NCBI GenBank assembly: GCA_029210695.1
Contig: JARGFH010000014.1
Location: forward strand, 1 to 64,000
Reading direction: 5' to 3'
From: Acidimicrobiia bacterium
Lineage (GTDB): Bacteria > Actinomycetota > Acidimicrobiia > Spongiisociales > JAHEDJ01
Length of the DNA: 64,000 nucleotides
In this document: positions 47,907 through 56,192 of the stretch, piece by piece
Layout: each line of letters begins with the position of its first letter
Position numbering within the stretch: the first letter of the stretch is position 1
Position numbers and translations under genes: made by a program
The notes under the pieces: generated by a model
Databases searched by the model: none
Told to the model about the DNA's origin: nothing
The model's input: the letters and a program-made list of their open reading frames with translations, nothing else

Positions 47907-48339
47907 CTGCTTCACCTCGCCAGTATGAATGCACGGTGTGACACTTCTCGCGACACACCGACTACGTGCGGCGCTCGCCACGAACCTTCGCCTGCCCGAG
48001 GCTCAGTGCGCTCGCCGACACGCAGCTTCTCCGCTCGGGGTCCCGGATCCTGAGGCATCACGCCGCCCGTACGGCTCACGCGCCGCCCGTTCATCTCCGC
48101 TTCTCTCCGGCGTCGGACCGCTTGCGCCGCCAACGACCTGACTTGGTCCGTGACCGTGGCTGCTTCCCGCCGCCCTGCTCTGGCACATGGGGGACCTTCC
48201 CCGCTCGTCGGTCTGGCATCTACTTCTCCTCAACTGTCACAAGATGGCCTCCTGCCGTCTCTTCTCACAGAATACTATACCATAGGGAGAGATGGACAGC
48301 GACTATGCTCAGAGGAGAGCGTTCCTCTATGGAGGTGTC
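47907..48339. promoter_or_regulatory. Divergent promoter region of CBASS and its regulators
   Basis: A 433-bp region between the effector and HTH genes. Near the HTH gene it holds an AT-rich patch with CTATACCATAG (48275-48285, arms CTAT/ATAG, TATACC as a possible -10) and a second inverted repeat AGAGGA-N6-TCCTCT (48311-48328) just before the ribosome site. Both are natural operator candidates for the HTH protein. No gene is supported inside. Confidence 0.55.
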
Positions 48340-48795
48340 ATGCGGGATTCGTTGGGTTCGAGGTTGCGGGCTCGGCGCACAGAGCGGGGTCTGAAACTGA
48401 CTGATGTGGCGGACGCCACCGGGCTATCGATGCAGTACATCTCCAATCTGGAGCGCGACCGTGGGAACCCGACCCTCAAGGCGTTAGCTGCCATCGCCGG
48501 CGCGCTCGAGACGACAGTCGCGGCGCTGGTGGGGGACGACGTGGATGTCGAGGACGAAAGCGATGAGCTCGTTCTGGCCGCCCTTCCAACGTCGCTCATC
48601 ACCTTCAGCCGGACGGACCGCTTCGAGTCTGTAGTCGAGCAGCTCGGGATAGCGCAGGGCGTCAGCCGTGAGGACATGCGGCGTCGGGTTCTCGTTGGGA
48701 TGGCATCGGCGCCGCGTCGCAGTGCTGGTGAGCCAACGCGAGACGATTGGCAGCGGCTCCTCGACGCCTACCGGTTGATCCTCGACGAGGCGTGA
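48340..48795 (+). CDS. capH: XRE-type repressor (CapH-like)
   Basis: From ATG 48340, preceded by GGAGGT, 151 residues (an ATG at 48292 would add 16 residues but would run through a candidate operator). Residues 5-65 are an XRE helix-turn-helix (SLGSRLRARRTERGLKLTDVAD ... MQYISNLERDRGNPTLKAL in outline). The rest is helical and probably dimerises. It is followed after one base by a metallopeptidase gene and divergent from CBASS, exactly the CapH-CapP arrangement, in which CapP cleaves CapH after DNA damage and releases CBASS transcription. Function by analogy. Confidence 0.78.
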   Translation: MRDSLGSRLRARRTERGLKLTDVADATGLSMQYISNLERDRGNPTLKALAAIAGALETTVAALVGDDVDVEDESDELVLAALPTSLITFSRTDRFESVVEQLGIAQGVSREDMRRRVLVGMASAPRRSAGEPTRDDWQRLLDAYRLILDEA

Positions 48796-48796
48796 C

Positions 48797-49825
48797 ATGT
48801 CATCCCGTACGCAGATCGATGCTGCGGATGCCGTGCTGCTCGAGCTTATCGACCCTGCGATCCTGAGCGATTTGGCGAGGGATCCCCGATCTGTCATCGA
48901 GGCGCGCTTTGGGCCCATAGGCATCCAGCCGCTTCCATCGGCTTCGATGACAAATGACGAATGCTCATGCGACGGCTACTACGAGACGCTCCTCAACCCG
49001 GCGAAACCCTGGATTCTGTACGACTCTCGCGTCTCGGCCGAACGTCGCTCCTTCACTCTCCTCCACGAGTTGGGCCACCATCTCATAGCCTCGCGAGTCC
49101 CGGAACTCCTCGATGTGATCGATGAGATAGCTGGTCCCCGCGGCGATCCAGCGGCCGTTGAGGAGGTGCTGTGCCACCGACTCGCTGGCAAGCTGCTCAC
49201 GCCCGACACTCTGCTCGATGAGGTGGTTGGCAGCGACGCCCCAAGGCCAGGGCATCTACTGGAACTCAAGGAGAAGGGTCACGCCTCGTGGGAGGCCGCT
49301 GCCGTTCGACTCGCCGATCGGATCAGCGGTCCCGGTGCAGTCGTGTTGTTGCGAGAGCCCGGGCTCGTCTCATTCGCAGCTACGTCGACCGGCGCCAGGT
49401 TCGGGTGGCCGCGCAACAGCCGGCTTCGCCCCGGAGGCGCATTGAGTCGCGCATTCTCGGTCGACGCTCGGACCAAGGAAGATCGATACCGGTGGGGACT
49501 GCCTTACGAGGAGGAGCTCTTCTGCGACACGGTCAAGGTCCACGACGAACTCGTCGTTGCGGTTATGTCTCGGCATCGCAGTACGAGGGGTCTCAGCTTT
49601 CTCGAGGAGGTGGAGCCCGTTTGGAAGAGAAGGCTTGAGCTTTGTATCGCTTGCAACGGCGAGCGAATCGTCGGATGGTGCGACAAGTGCAAGGGGCGGT
49701 TCTGCCGTGATTGCGGCAGATGCGGATGCTATCGGCCAGCGGCCACGAATCGTCACTGCGAAGGGTGCGGCCTCATCAAACCCTTCCGACCCGGGTCGGG
49801 ACTTTGCCGAGACTGTGAATCGTGA
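48797..49825 (+). CDS. capP: ImmA/IrrE-like metallopeptidase (CapP-like) with zinc-cluster tail
   Basis: A 342-residue protein. HELGHH (from 90) with a glutamate helix near 122 (VEEVLCHRLAGKLL) gives the M78 zinc peptidase site. Residues 170-260 form a putative sensor domain. The last 70 residues hold ten or more cysteines in CxxC pairs (CIACN, CDKCKGRFCRDCGRCGC, CEGCG, CRDC), a RING- or zinc-ribbon-like ending. Position beside the HTH gene fits CapP, which cleaves CapH when single-stranded DNA accumulates. The start is ATG 48797, one base after the HTH stop. Confidence 0.78.
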   Translation: MSSRTQIDAADAVLLELIDPAILSDLARDPRSVIEARFGPIGIQPLPSASMTNDECSCDGYYETLLNPAKPWILYDSRVSAERRSFTLLHELGHHLIASRVPELLDVIDEIAGPRGDPAAVEEVLCHRLAGKLLTPDTLLDEVVGSDAPRPGHLLELKEKGHASWEAAAVRLADRISGPGAVVLLREPGLVSFAATSTGARFGWPRNSRLRPGGALSRAFSVDARTKEDRYRWGLPYEEELFCDTVKVHDELVVAVMSRHRSTRGLSFLEEVEPVWKRRLELCIACNGERIVGWCDKCKGRFCRDCGRCGCYRPAATNRHCEGCGLIKPFRPGSGLCRDCES

Positions 49826-49986
49826 CTGCCTATGAGTTCGAGGCTGAGGTCGGCTGGCCTGCCCCGGGGGTTCTGCTTCAGGAGCTCCTCGAGAGCGTGG
49901 TCAGCGTACGCGAAGCCGTCAAGGCCTGGGCAGGCCAACCATCCCGCAGCGAATCACGCGGATGCTGTCAACCACCTCAAGACTGA
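49822..49986 (+). CDS. Short 54-residue protein coupled to metallopeptidase gene
   Basis: A GTG at 49822 overlaps the TGA of the metallopeptidase gene (GTGA). The frame encodes 54 residues with high G/C third positions up to codon 40 (VTAYEFEAEVGWPAPGVLL, then an LLESVVSVREAVKAW helix). Its TGA stop at 49984-49986 falls inside the 14-bp direct repeat at the edge of the 7-kb element. It may be a small protein or the surviving start of a longer gene. Confidence 0.45.
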   Translation: MTAYEFEAEVGWPAPGVLLQELLESVVSVREAVKAWAGQPSRSESRGCCQPPQD

Positions 49987-49989
49987 ACC

Positions 49990-50023
49990 GGGAAGGGAGA
50001 TAGAGGAACGAAAAACCGGAATC
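49990..50023 (+). repeat. Left terminal inverted repeat of the 7-kb element
   Basis: Starts GGGAAGGGAGATAGAGGAAC and ends ACCGGAATC. It pairs with 57006-57039 at 31 of 34 positions; the three mismatches are clustered at 50001-50003. Confidence 0.85.
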
Positions 50024-50086
50024 GGGGAGCGATCTGTCCCCGCCCAGTGACGATAGCAATCCTCGGTCTACGTGCGTCGCTCAAAC

Positions 50087-52237
50087 CTACCTGCGACCGG
50101 GCGCTCGCAACTGTCGTAGTTCTGCAAGGCGTCCCGATGCTTCGAGAGCGTAGATGGCCCCTCGCGCATGGCGGGCATCACCCAGGAGCGACTCGGCGCG
50201 TTGAGTTAGCTCCCCGCCTTCAACAACGTCAAGGGGGTCAAGGAACACAAGGTGCGCTATCTCCCAGCGATCCTTCCCTGCACCGAATCTGTACAGGTGG
50301 CGTTGGTGGAACTGCCGTTCAAGCGCGGCGCGGTCCTTCTTGTACTTGAGGTGAGCGTAGAAGTTCAGGTCCCTTCCGTATCGGAGGTTGAACGCTGCAC
50401 CCAGGAACGGCCACCGATCCTTATAGAACGATCGTGATCCAAGGCCCAGCTCTTCTCTCGTCTCGCGGTACATAGTCGTCCGAAGGGAGCGACGGAATAG
50501 TCCTCTCCGCCACCAACGGAGATCCCCCCAATCTGCCGCGCCTCCGCTGCTGCAGCCGACCCCACCCCTAGCTGCCTGCACACGGTCGGAGCGTCGCTGG
50601 AGAACGATGAAGCCGTCAGCTGTGGTCACTAGCGTCGACACCCCGACCATCATTGAGTAGTACGCCGCGGCGTCTTCGCCCGAGGGCAGGTCAACTTGAC
50701 GGAGCGTCCACGCCGAACCCTCGAAGAACTCGCGCAGATATGGAAGCTGCCCTGGGACTTCGAGGTGAACGGACCCCTCGGCCAGTAGGTAGTCCTCGTA
50801 CTTCACCTTGGCACACCGCATTCTCAGGCCCGCACGCGTCTTGACGCCCGACATCTGAGGTAAGTCTGCAAGCCGGACCTTCGCACCCCAGTTGAGGCCG
50901 GGTCCGTAGTAGCTCTTGCGCAGCTCGCGTCCGCGCCAGCGGGCATAAGCGTCCCAGCTAAAGGGTAGTACGTCGGATCGTTCCGAAGCTTGTGCAAGGT
51001 CTGGTTTCGGCGCCTTCCGAGCCAGGCTGCAATGGACGTCGAATTGAAGATCCTGCTCCGGGTGGATGAGGAACGAGATGGGCACATGGGCGTACGGCAT
51101 TGACGCTTGGAGTACGGTCGGGTTCTTAGCTCGGCGGCGGTACTCGCTGGAAAGCTCCCGGTTGGTGCGATCGACCACCACGGTAGGCCCAAACCGAGGG
51201 TGGACGCCCGAGCGAACCACGCTCCACGCGTCCCGAATGCCTGTTCGGAGAAACTGGTACAAACCAAAGAGAATCCCTGTCGCGCCAGCCCCAGCAAGAA
51301 GACTCTCCGCCAACTGGAGCATGGTGCCTGAATCTCCCGTCGCGGGCGGGGTATGGCGGAGCAGAACGCTGAGACCAGACATGCTCAGCGATAGGGCGAG
51401 CAGGAAGACAAGGCCCACGCCGATAAGATGTAGCCGAGCGCTGAGTCGCGATCGTGGCGAGAGCAGCGGCGCTGTCGTTTCGGATGGTGCGACGCTTCGT
51501 GTGGCGGTGGGTGCCGAATACATGCTTGCCCGTACCCAGTCCTCCGGTTCCGCAACCGACCTCGCATGGCGTACGTATTCGAGGATTCTCTCGACGCATT
51601 GCTTGCAGCGCGCGCCCTCATTCTCGTGGTCGACCGCGCATTCAGAAGTGTTGAGGAAGAGTCCGCCCCCGTAGTACGGGAACGACCTAGCTTCGGCCCG
51701 CACCTGGGACTCAGTCAGATCGACGGCAGGGTGGCTCGCACGGCGCTCGCGAAACCTTTGCGCGGCGTCCTCTGCCGAGACGTAGCACTCAACCAGGAAG
51801 AGCTTCGCTCTGTGTTTCTGAGCGATGCCAACGATTCCCGAACGGTGATACCACGGGGCGTAGGTCGCGTCGACGATCACAGCGACCGCCCTCCCGCTGG
51901 CGAGCTCCATGTCAGCAAGGCGATGCATCTGCCCATAGCTGAGATTGCGAACGCGTTTGCTGTGGTCCGAATCACTCAGAATGTCTCTTCGTATCTCATC
52001 CATCTCAAGGTGCGTTGCAGCCACATCGAGGCCCGCCTGGACCTGGCATGCGAGCGATGACTTCCCCGACAAGGAAGGACCAGAGAACACGATGACCCGC
52101 CGCCCGCCAGGAGCCACCCCCGATCCATCACCGGTCACCGAGGCACCGTCGCGGGGCATTTGACCTTGGCGTCGGCGTACGAGCGAGCGAGCGACGCCAG
52201 CTATCGCTCGCCATATTCTCATTATGTACCTCAACAC
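50087..52237 (-). CDS. P-loop kinase-membrane-Nudix fusion protein
   Basis: A 716-residue protein of unusual build. Residues 46-200 are a P-loop kinase or zeta-toxin-like domain with Walker A GPSLSGKS (53-60). A short Cys-rich stretch follows (GARCKQCVE). Two membrane helices lie at about 265-295 and 310-335. The remainder is mixed, and residues 560-640 carry a Nudix hydrolase box (G...CSSGGAADWGD ... RETREELGLG). GTG 52237 is the longest start; ATG 52222 is also possible. Likely handles nucleotides at the membrane. A defence function is plausible from the setting, but I know of no characterised homologue. Confidence 0.65.
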   Translation of the reverse strand: MLRYIMRIWRAIAGVARSLVRRRQGQMPRDGASVTGDGSGVAPGGRRVIVFSGPSLSGKSSLACQVQAGLDVAATHLEMDEIRRDILSDSDHSKRVRNLSYGQMHRLADMELASGRAVAVIVDATYAPWYHRSGIVGIAQKHRAKLFLVECYVSAEDAAQRFRERRASHPAVDLTESQVRAEARSFPYYGGGLFLNTSECAVDHENEGARCKQCVERILEYVRHARSVAEPEDWVRASMYSAPTATRSVAPSETTAPLLSPRSRLSARLHLIGVGLVFLLALSLSMSGLSVLLRHTPPATGDSGTMLQLAESLLAGAGATGILFGLYQFLRTGIRDAWSVVRSGVHPRFGPTVVVDRTNRELSSEYRRRAKNPTVLQASMPYAHVPISFLIHPEQDLQFDVHCSLARKAPKPDLAQASERSDVLPFSWDAYARWRGRELRKSYYGPGLNWGAKVRLADLPQMSGVKTRAGLRMRCAKVKYEDYLLAEGSVHLEVPGQLPYLREFFEGSAWTLRQVDLPSGEDAAAYYSMMVGVSTLVTTADGFIVLQRRSDRVQAARGGVGCSSGGAADWGDLRWWRRGLFRRSLRTTMYRETREELGLGSRSFYKDRWPFLGAAFNLRYGRDLNFYAHLKYKKDRAALERQFHQRHLYRFGAGKDRWEIAHLVFLDPLDVVEGGELTQRAESLLGDARHARGAIYALEASGRLAELRQLRAPGRR

Positions 52238-52360
52238 AAGGCCGACCTTACTTGTTGATGTTGTACCCCAGCCAACTCTCGTCCAAAGATCAGTCCATGG
52301 CGATCCTCAACGTCCTGTACCTGAGCGCGCGTGGTCGCGGAATGCCACGGTTCTCCCGAC
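52238..52360. other. Short gap between genes, nothing recognised
   Basis: No open frame or repeat stands out; it probably carries the promoter of the kinase-Nudix gene, which starts at 52237 on the minus strand. Confidence 0.4.
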
Positions 52361-52729
52361 TCACGGACGGGTGTAGTTGGCGTTGCAGGTGAACGACCTG
52401 CGCTGCCACGGCGACGCCAAAGTCGAGCTGCTGACGAGGTTGATCTGCCCTTGCCGGTCGTCGAGTGCCCATTCGACGGCGACTTCGAATCTGCCCTCGT
52501 GGTCGAAGTCAGGGAACATCAGGTCTGCAGCACCACCCACGAGGACGGTTCTGCCTTCGACGTCGGCATGAGTACCGGCGATCCCGTCGCGGGAGGCGCG
52601 CCGCCGCGGGCCTGGGGCGATCCGAGCGCCGTGTGACGTCAGTGCCCAGTACGCAATGGTGGTTCGGCATCGCTGGCGGCTGCACTGGAATGGCAGCGGC
52701 GGCGTGGTACGGAGCGGGTCGAGGAGCAC
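52361..52729 (-). CDS. Hypothetical protein, probably a 5'-decayed fragment
   Basis: The last 70 codons (about 52361-52570) show strong G/C third positions and a natural-looking beta-rich sequence (VLVGGAADLMFPDF, GRFEVAVEWALDDRQGQI), so the frame is real there. The first 45 residues look random and overlap other frames, so the true start is uncertain or the 5' end is lost. No family recognised. It is a candidate relic inside the 7-kb element. Confidence 0.4.
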   Translation of the reverse strand: MLLDPLRTTPPLPFQCSRQRCRTTIAYWALTSHGARIAPGPRRRASRDGIAGTHADVEGRTVLVGGAADLMFPDFDHEGRFEVAVEWALDDRQGQINLVSSSTLASPWQRRSFTCNANYTRP

Positions 52730-52858
52730 GTTGGGTTCTGGGTCGTCGATTAGCGCCGCCTCGGCGACGTCGTTGTTACGGAGCCATCGAATTACATCGT
52801 TGACATTTACCGTCTTGCTCGCGACAGTAACCAGTAATCGACCCGGTTATCACAATGG

Positions 52859-53341
52859 ATGCCCGCCCGCAGTGCTGCGACTGCGGCATTTACGTGGCTC
52901 GTGGTCGCAGAAGGACTATGGCGCGACCTAGAGGGGCATCGTACTCGGCAGCCGGACCAAGTCGTTCTTCCGATCTGGGATAAATACAAGGCCAAGCGAT
53001 TCGGGCCTAGCCTACCGTGGCCGGTGGAATCGGTAAGCGCCGCACAGATCGTTCTGAACGCTGCGGATCGAGACATCGTCGACGAGCCGATCCAAGCTGC
53101 CAACACCAACCGCCACGGGTTCCTTCATGGCAATGTCGCAGGGATCATCCGCATCCACCATGCGGTGAAAGTGTTCACACTGGTCGATGCACTCGTGGAT
53201 ATGGCTGAGGAGTACGCGAGTGATCTGCCTGACGAGCGGCGGCTGGAACGGGCGCCGTGGGAAGATTCGCCCGGCAGCATTATCCGCACACCGGTTCGTT
53301 ACGGACCATTGCCCGGCATGTCCGCCTTGAACGACGAGTGA
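52859..53341 (+). CDS. Hypothetical protein with HEPN-like RxxxxH motif
   Basis: A 160-residue protein; ATG 52859. The middle has AANTNRHGFLHG (an Rx4H motif in a helix) followed by KVFTLVDALVDMAEEY, a pattern found in HEPN-like and DUF5677-like proteins. Acidic and soluble. It may be shortened at the N-terminus relative to relatives. It sits between two minus-strand genes inside the 7-kb element. Confidence 0.5.
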   Translation: MPARSAATAAFTWLVVAEGLWRDLEGHRTRQPDQVVLPIWDKYKAKRFGPSLPWPVESVSAAQIVLNAADRDIVDEPIQAANTNRHGFLHGNVAGIIRIHHAVKVFTLVDALVDMAEEYASDLPDERRLERAPWEDSPGSIIRTPVRYGPLPGMSALNDE

Positions 53342-53421
53342 GCAACCTACGCGGCAAGGCAGGCCGCCCCCACTGGCGGGTCCGATTGGTCAGCTCTCTT
53401 AGTCGACCCTTTGCATCAATG

Positions 53422-54162
53422 TCACCGGGATTCTGAACTCGCCGCCCACCAGGTGAGGAGGGCGCGGCGAGCTATGTGCTCAAAGATGTGGAGATACATC
53501 GGGAGGTCTTCAGCCTTCCAGACGCTCTGACCGACAGCTGCGGCGAGACCCAAAGGTCGTTCCTCGGTGTTCGGATATCTGATCGGACCGTCAAGCAGCG
53601 GGCCAGGAAACGCCTTTCCGCCGTGCAGACTCTTGCTGCGGTATCCGTAGATCTGGCTCAGACCATGTCGCAGTTTGCTCCAATCGACCTGCATCGCCGG
53701 TTCTGGTCGGCTCTCCGGCGGAGGGGGTTTGAAAGCATCAAGGAAATCGAGGAACTTCCTTGTCGATCGAGTGACCTGGACAAGCTTCTCAGCCGCGTAG
53801 TCAACCAATTCAGCGCCGCCAGCTTGCTGGAGGCGCTCGAAGAGGCCTTGGTCCCAAGCTTCCAGATGCTCCGCCGGGTCGGCCTGCCCCTGCCACCAAT
53901 GATCAGCGGCAGTCTCGACAGCTGACACGAACTTGAGCCATGCGTACTCGGGGTCGTCTTCGGCAACCCATAGGCCTGCTTGATACGCCCGTGCCGATCG
54001 GATCAGCGCGACCGCCGTCGACAGATCGAGGTCCGGATACGAGCCGAGCAGGTCCGCAACATCATTGAGCTGATGGGTACCCAGAGCCGAGGGCACAGCA
54101 GGTCGGTGAGACGCGGGCGGTATATAGGGCTGAACGTGTTTGTGGGAACGCGGTCGGCCCAT
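53422..54162 (-). CDS. Hypothetical protein with HEPN-like motif, next to IS3 element
   Basis: From ATG 54162, 246 residues. Helical throughout with FVSAVETAADHWW, then RSTRKFLDFLDAF, and IYGYRSKSLHGGKAFP (an Rx4H motif) followed by a final helix (HIFEHIARRALLTWW). The layout resembles ApeA-type HEPN proteins. The frame stays open upstream to the IS3 end at 54208 and has coding character there, so the gene may have begun further upstream and lost its 5' end to the insertion. Confidence 0.6.
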   Translation of the reverse strand: MGRPRSHKHVQPYIPPASHRPAVPSALGTHQLNDVADLLGSYPDLDLSTAVALIRSARAYQAGLWVAEDDPEYAWLKFVSAVETAADHWWQGQADPAEHLEAWDQGLFERLQQAGGAELVDYAAEKLVQVTRSTRKFLDFLDAFKPPPPESRPEPAMQVDWSKLRHGLSQIYGYRSKSLHGGKAFPGPLLDGPIRYPNTEERPLGLAAAVGQSVWKAEDLPMYLHIFEHIARRALLTWWAASSESR

Positions 54163-54268
54163 GGGATCACCGTCTGCGTCGAAAGCGCGTGGCGTCCCAC
54201 CCCTCTGTGTCAACCTGGGGTGAGGCGGGTTGATAGACGGAAATATTGTGCTTTGAGGGCGGGGAGGG

Positions 54269-54733
54269 ATGTTCCCGATGAACACGGAAATGTTGCAGTC
54301 TGAGCAGCGACGCGGCGATGCTGGCGTCATGGAATCATCACATACCGATCCTGATCCTGAGGTTCCGGTGCGGGCCCGGCCGCCGCGGAGCTATTCGGCG
54401 AAGTACAAGGCCCGGATCCTTGCCGAGTATGAGGACCTGTCGAAGGGTGACAAGGGGGCGTTGTTGCGACGGGAGGGCCTGTACTCGTCGCTGATTTCGG
54501 AGTGGCGGAAACAACGTGACCGGGGAGCTCTCGAGGCGTTGTCGAAGTCGTCGGGTCGCCCACCGGCTGATCCGTTGGAGCGGGAGAACGTCCGGCTGGT
54601 CCGGGAGAACCGGCGTCTCGAAACGGATTTGGATAAGGCTCGCAGGGTGATCGAGGTGCAGGGGAAACTCTCGGCGTTGTTGGAGCAGCTCGCCACCGGC
54701 AGCGCCACCGAGACGAGGGGCGAGAAGCAATGA
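54269..54733 (+). CDS. IS3-family transposase OrfA
   Basis: Up to 154 residues; the most likely start is ATG 54329 (MESSHTDPD). It has an HTH ([40 protein letters not shown]) and a leucine-zipper-like helix ([19 protein letters not shown]) typical of OrfA. Its stop overlaps the OrfB start (ATGA at 54730-54733), so OrfB may be made by coupled translation as well as by frameshifting. Confidence 0.85.
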   Translation: MFPMNTEMLQSEQRRGDAGVMESSHTDPDPEVPVRARPPRSYSAKYKARILAEYEDLSKGDKGALLRREGLYSSLISEWRKQRDRGALEALSKSSGRPPADPLERENVRLVRENRRLETDLDKARRVIEVQGKLSALLEQLATGSATETRGEKQ

Positions 54734-55749
54734 TCGATGAGGCGATCGACGAGTTGGCGCCGGTGGTGGGGGTCACCGGGGCGTGTCTGGCGACGGGTCG
54801 GCCCCGTTCGACCCATTACCGCCGGCACCGGCAGAGCCCGCCACCGCCGAAACCCGAGCGGGTCCCGCAGCTCCAACCGCGGGCCCTTTCGGAGGTGGAA
54901 CGCAAAGAGATACTGCGGGTGTTGCATGAACCCGACCATGTCGATGAGGCACCCGCAACGGTGTTCGCCAAGCTGCTCGACGAAGCAACCTATCTGGCGT
55001 CGGTATCGACCATGTACCGGATTCTGCGGGCCGAAGGAGAGGTGGGTGACCGGCGCCGCCACGCCACCCACCCTGCCCACAAGAAACCTGAACTGATCGC
55101 TGTGGCACCCAACGACGTGTGGAGTTGGGATATCACCAAACTGCTCGGCCCCCACAAGTGGAGCTACTACTACCTGTATGTGATCATCGATATCTACTCG
55201 CGGTATGTGCCCGGGTGGATGCTCGCCGACAAAGAGAACGGCCGGCTGGCCGAGCAGCTACTCGCCGAGACCACCGCCAAACAACACATCGAACGTGACC
55301 GGCTCACCATCCACGCCGACCGCGGTTCACCAATGGTCGCCAAACCCGTAGCGCATCTACTCGCCGACCTCGGAGTCACCAAGAGCCATTCCCGGCCGCA
55401 TGTCAGCAACGACAACCCGTACTCGGAGAGCCAGTTCCGTACCCTCAAATATCGGCCCGAGTTCCCCGAACGCTTCGGCAGCATCCAAGACGCCCGCAGC
55501 TACTGCAACTGGTTCTTCGGCTGGTACAACAACCAGCACCGCCACTCCGGTATCGGGTTCCACACCCCCGCCGACGTCCACTACGGCCGGGCCGAAGCCA
55601 TACAGCAACAACGAGCCCAGGTCCTCAACGCCGCCTACGCCGCCCACCCCGAACGATTCGTCCGGAAACCACCCCAACCACCGGCCCTACCCACCGCGGC
55701 CTGGATCAACCCGCCACCCGACAGCGAGGACAACACAACGACACAATGA
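54730..55749 (+). CDS. IS3-family transposase OrfB (DDE integrase)
   Basis: A 339-residue rve-type DDE transposase. An HTH_21 segment ([24 protein letters not shown]) precedes the core, with catalytic residues in WSWDITKL (D), IHADRGSPM (D) and [13 protein letters not shown] (E). The C-terminal [17 protein letters not shown] is the usual IS3 ending. Full length and undamaged. Confidence 0.9.
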   Translation: MIDEAIDELAPVVGVTGACLATGRPRSTHYRRHRQSPPPPKPERVPQLQPRALSEVERKEILRVLHEPDHVDEAPATVFAKLLDEATYLASVSTMYRILRAEGEVGDRRRHATHPAHKKPELIAVAPNDVWSWDITKLLGPHKWSYYYLYVIIDIYSRYVPGWMLADKENGRLAEQLLAETTAKQHIERDRLTIHADRGSPMVAKPVAHLLADLGVTKSHSRPHVSNDNPYSESQFRTLKYRPEFPERFGSIQDARSYCNWFFGWYNNQHRHSGIGFHTPADVHYGRAEAIQQQRAQVLNAAYAAHPERFVRKPPQPPALPTAAWINPPPDSEDNTTTQ

Positions 55750-55782
55750 AACCCCAACCAATCCGTCTCAAAAAGGTTGACA

Positions 55783-56056
55783 GGCACCGGTCGCTCGGCG
55801 AATGGTGCCAGCTGACGCGAAGCACGACCGCTGGAAGAGGGTCCCCGGGTCTATGAGGTTGGATTGGCACTGTATTGAGCAGCGAAAACGGCCCGAGTCC
55901 TCCGAGGATCTCGCCGGTCACGTGAGCGTCCGTGTAAAGCGTGTACTCCTCAACGCCGTGAACTGGTTCGCTCGCACGAAAGGCACGCCAGTTCTCATAC
56001 GCGGTCAGATCTGAAGGGGGCTGCGGCATCTCGCCATCTTCGAACGTTTGGTTCAC
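55783..56056 (-). pseudogene. Gene cut at its 3' end by the IS3 element
   Basis: A GTG at 56056 with GGGGAGG upstream begins a sensible protein (MNQTFEDGEMPQPPSDLTAY, then an EEYTLYTDAHVTGEIL segment) of about 91 residues before the frame enters the IS3 terminal repeat at 55782. The remaining residues to 55706 are element-derived. The missing 3' part is not found in frame on the other side of the element. Function unknown. Confidence 0.6.
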
Positions 56057-56192
56057 GGCCTGCCTCCCCTGCTAATCCGAGGCTCGTCGTCCATGTCATA
56101 TCGAGTCAAGCGTATCCGTCGTTGAAGAGCTGCCACAGCACGAACGAGCCTCTGAGACGTGTGTCGTGTCAGTCTTGATCCCGCCTGCTGGC

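Larger units (their letters stand above)
54208..55782 (+). mobile_element. IS3-family insertion sequence
   Basis: Ends TGTCAACCT (54208) and AGGTTGACA (to 55782) form the IS3-type terminal repeat and enclose overlapping orfA and orfB. No matching target duplication is seen (CTG on the left, GGC on the right), so the flanks may have been rearranged. Confidence 0.85.
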
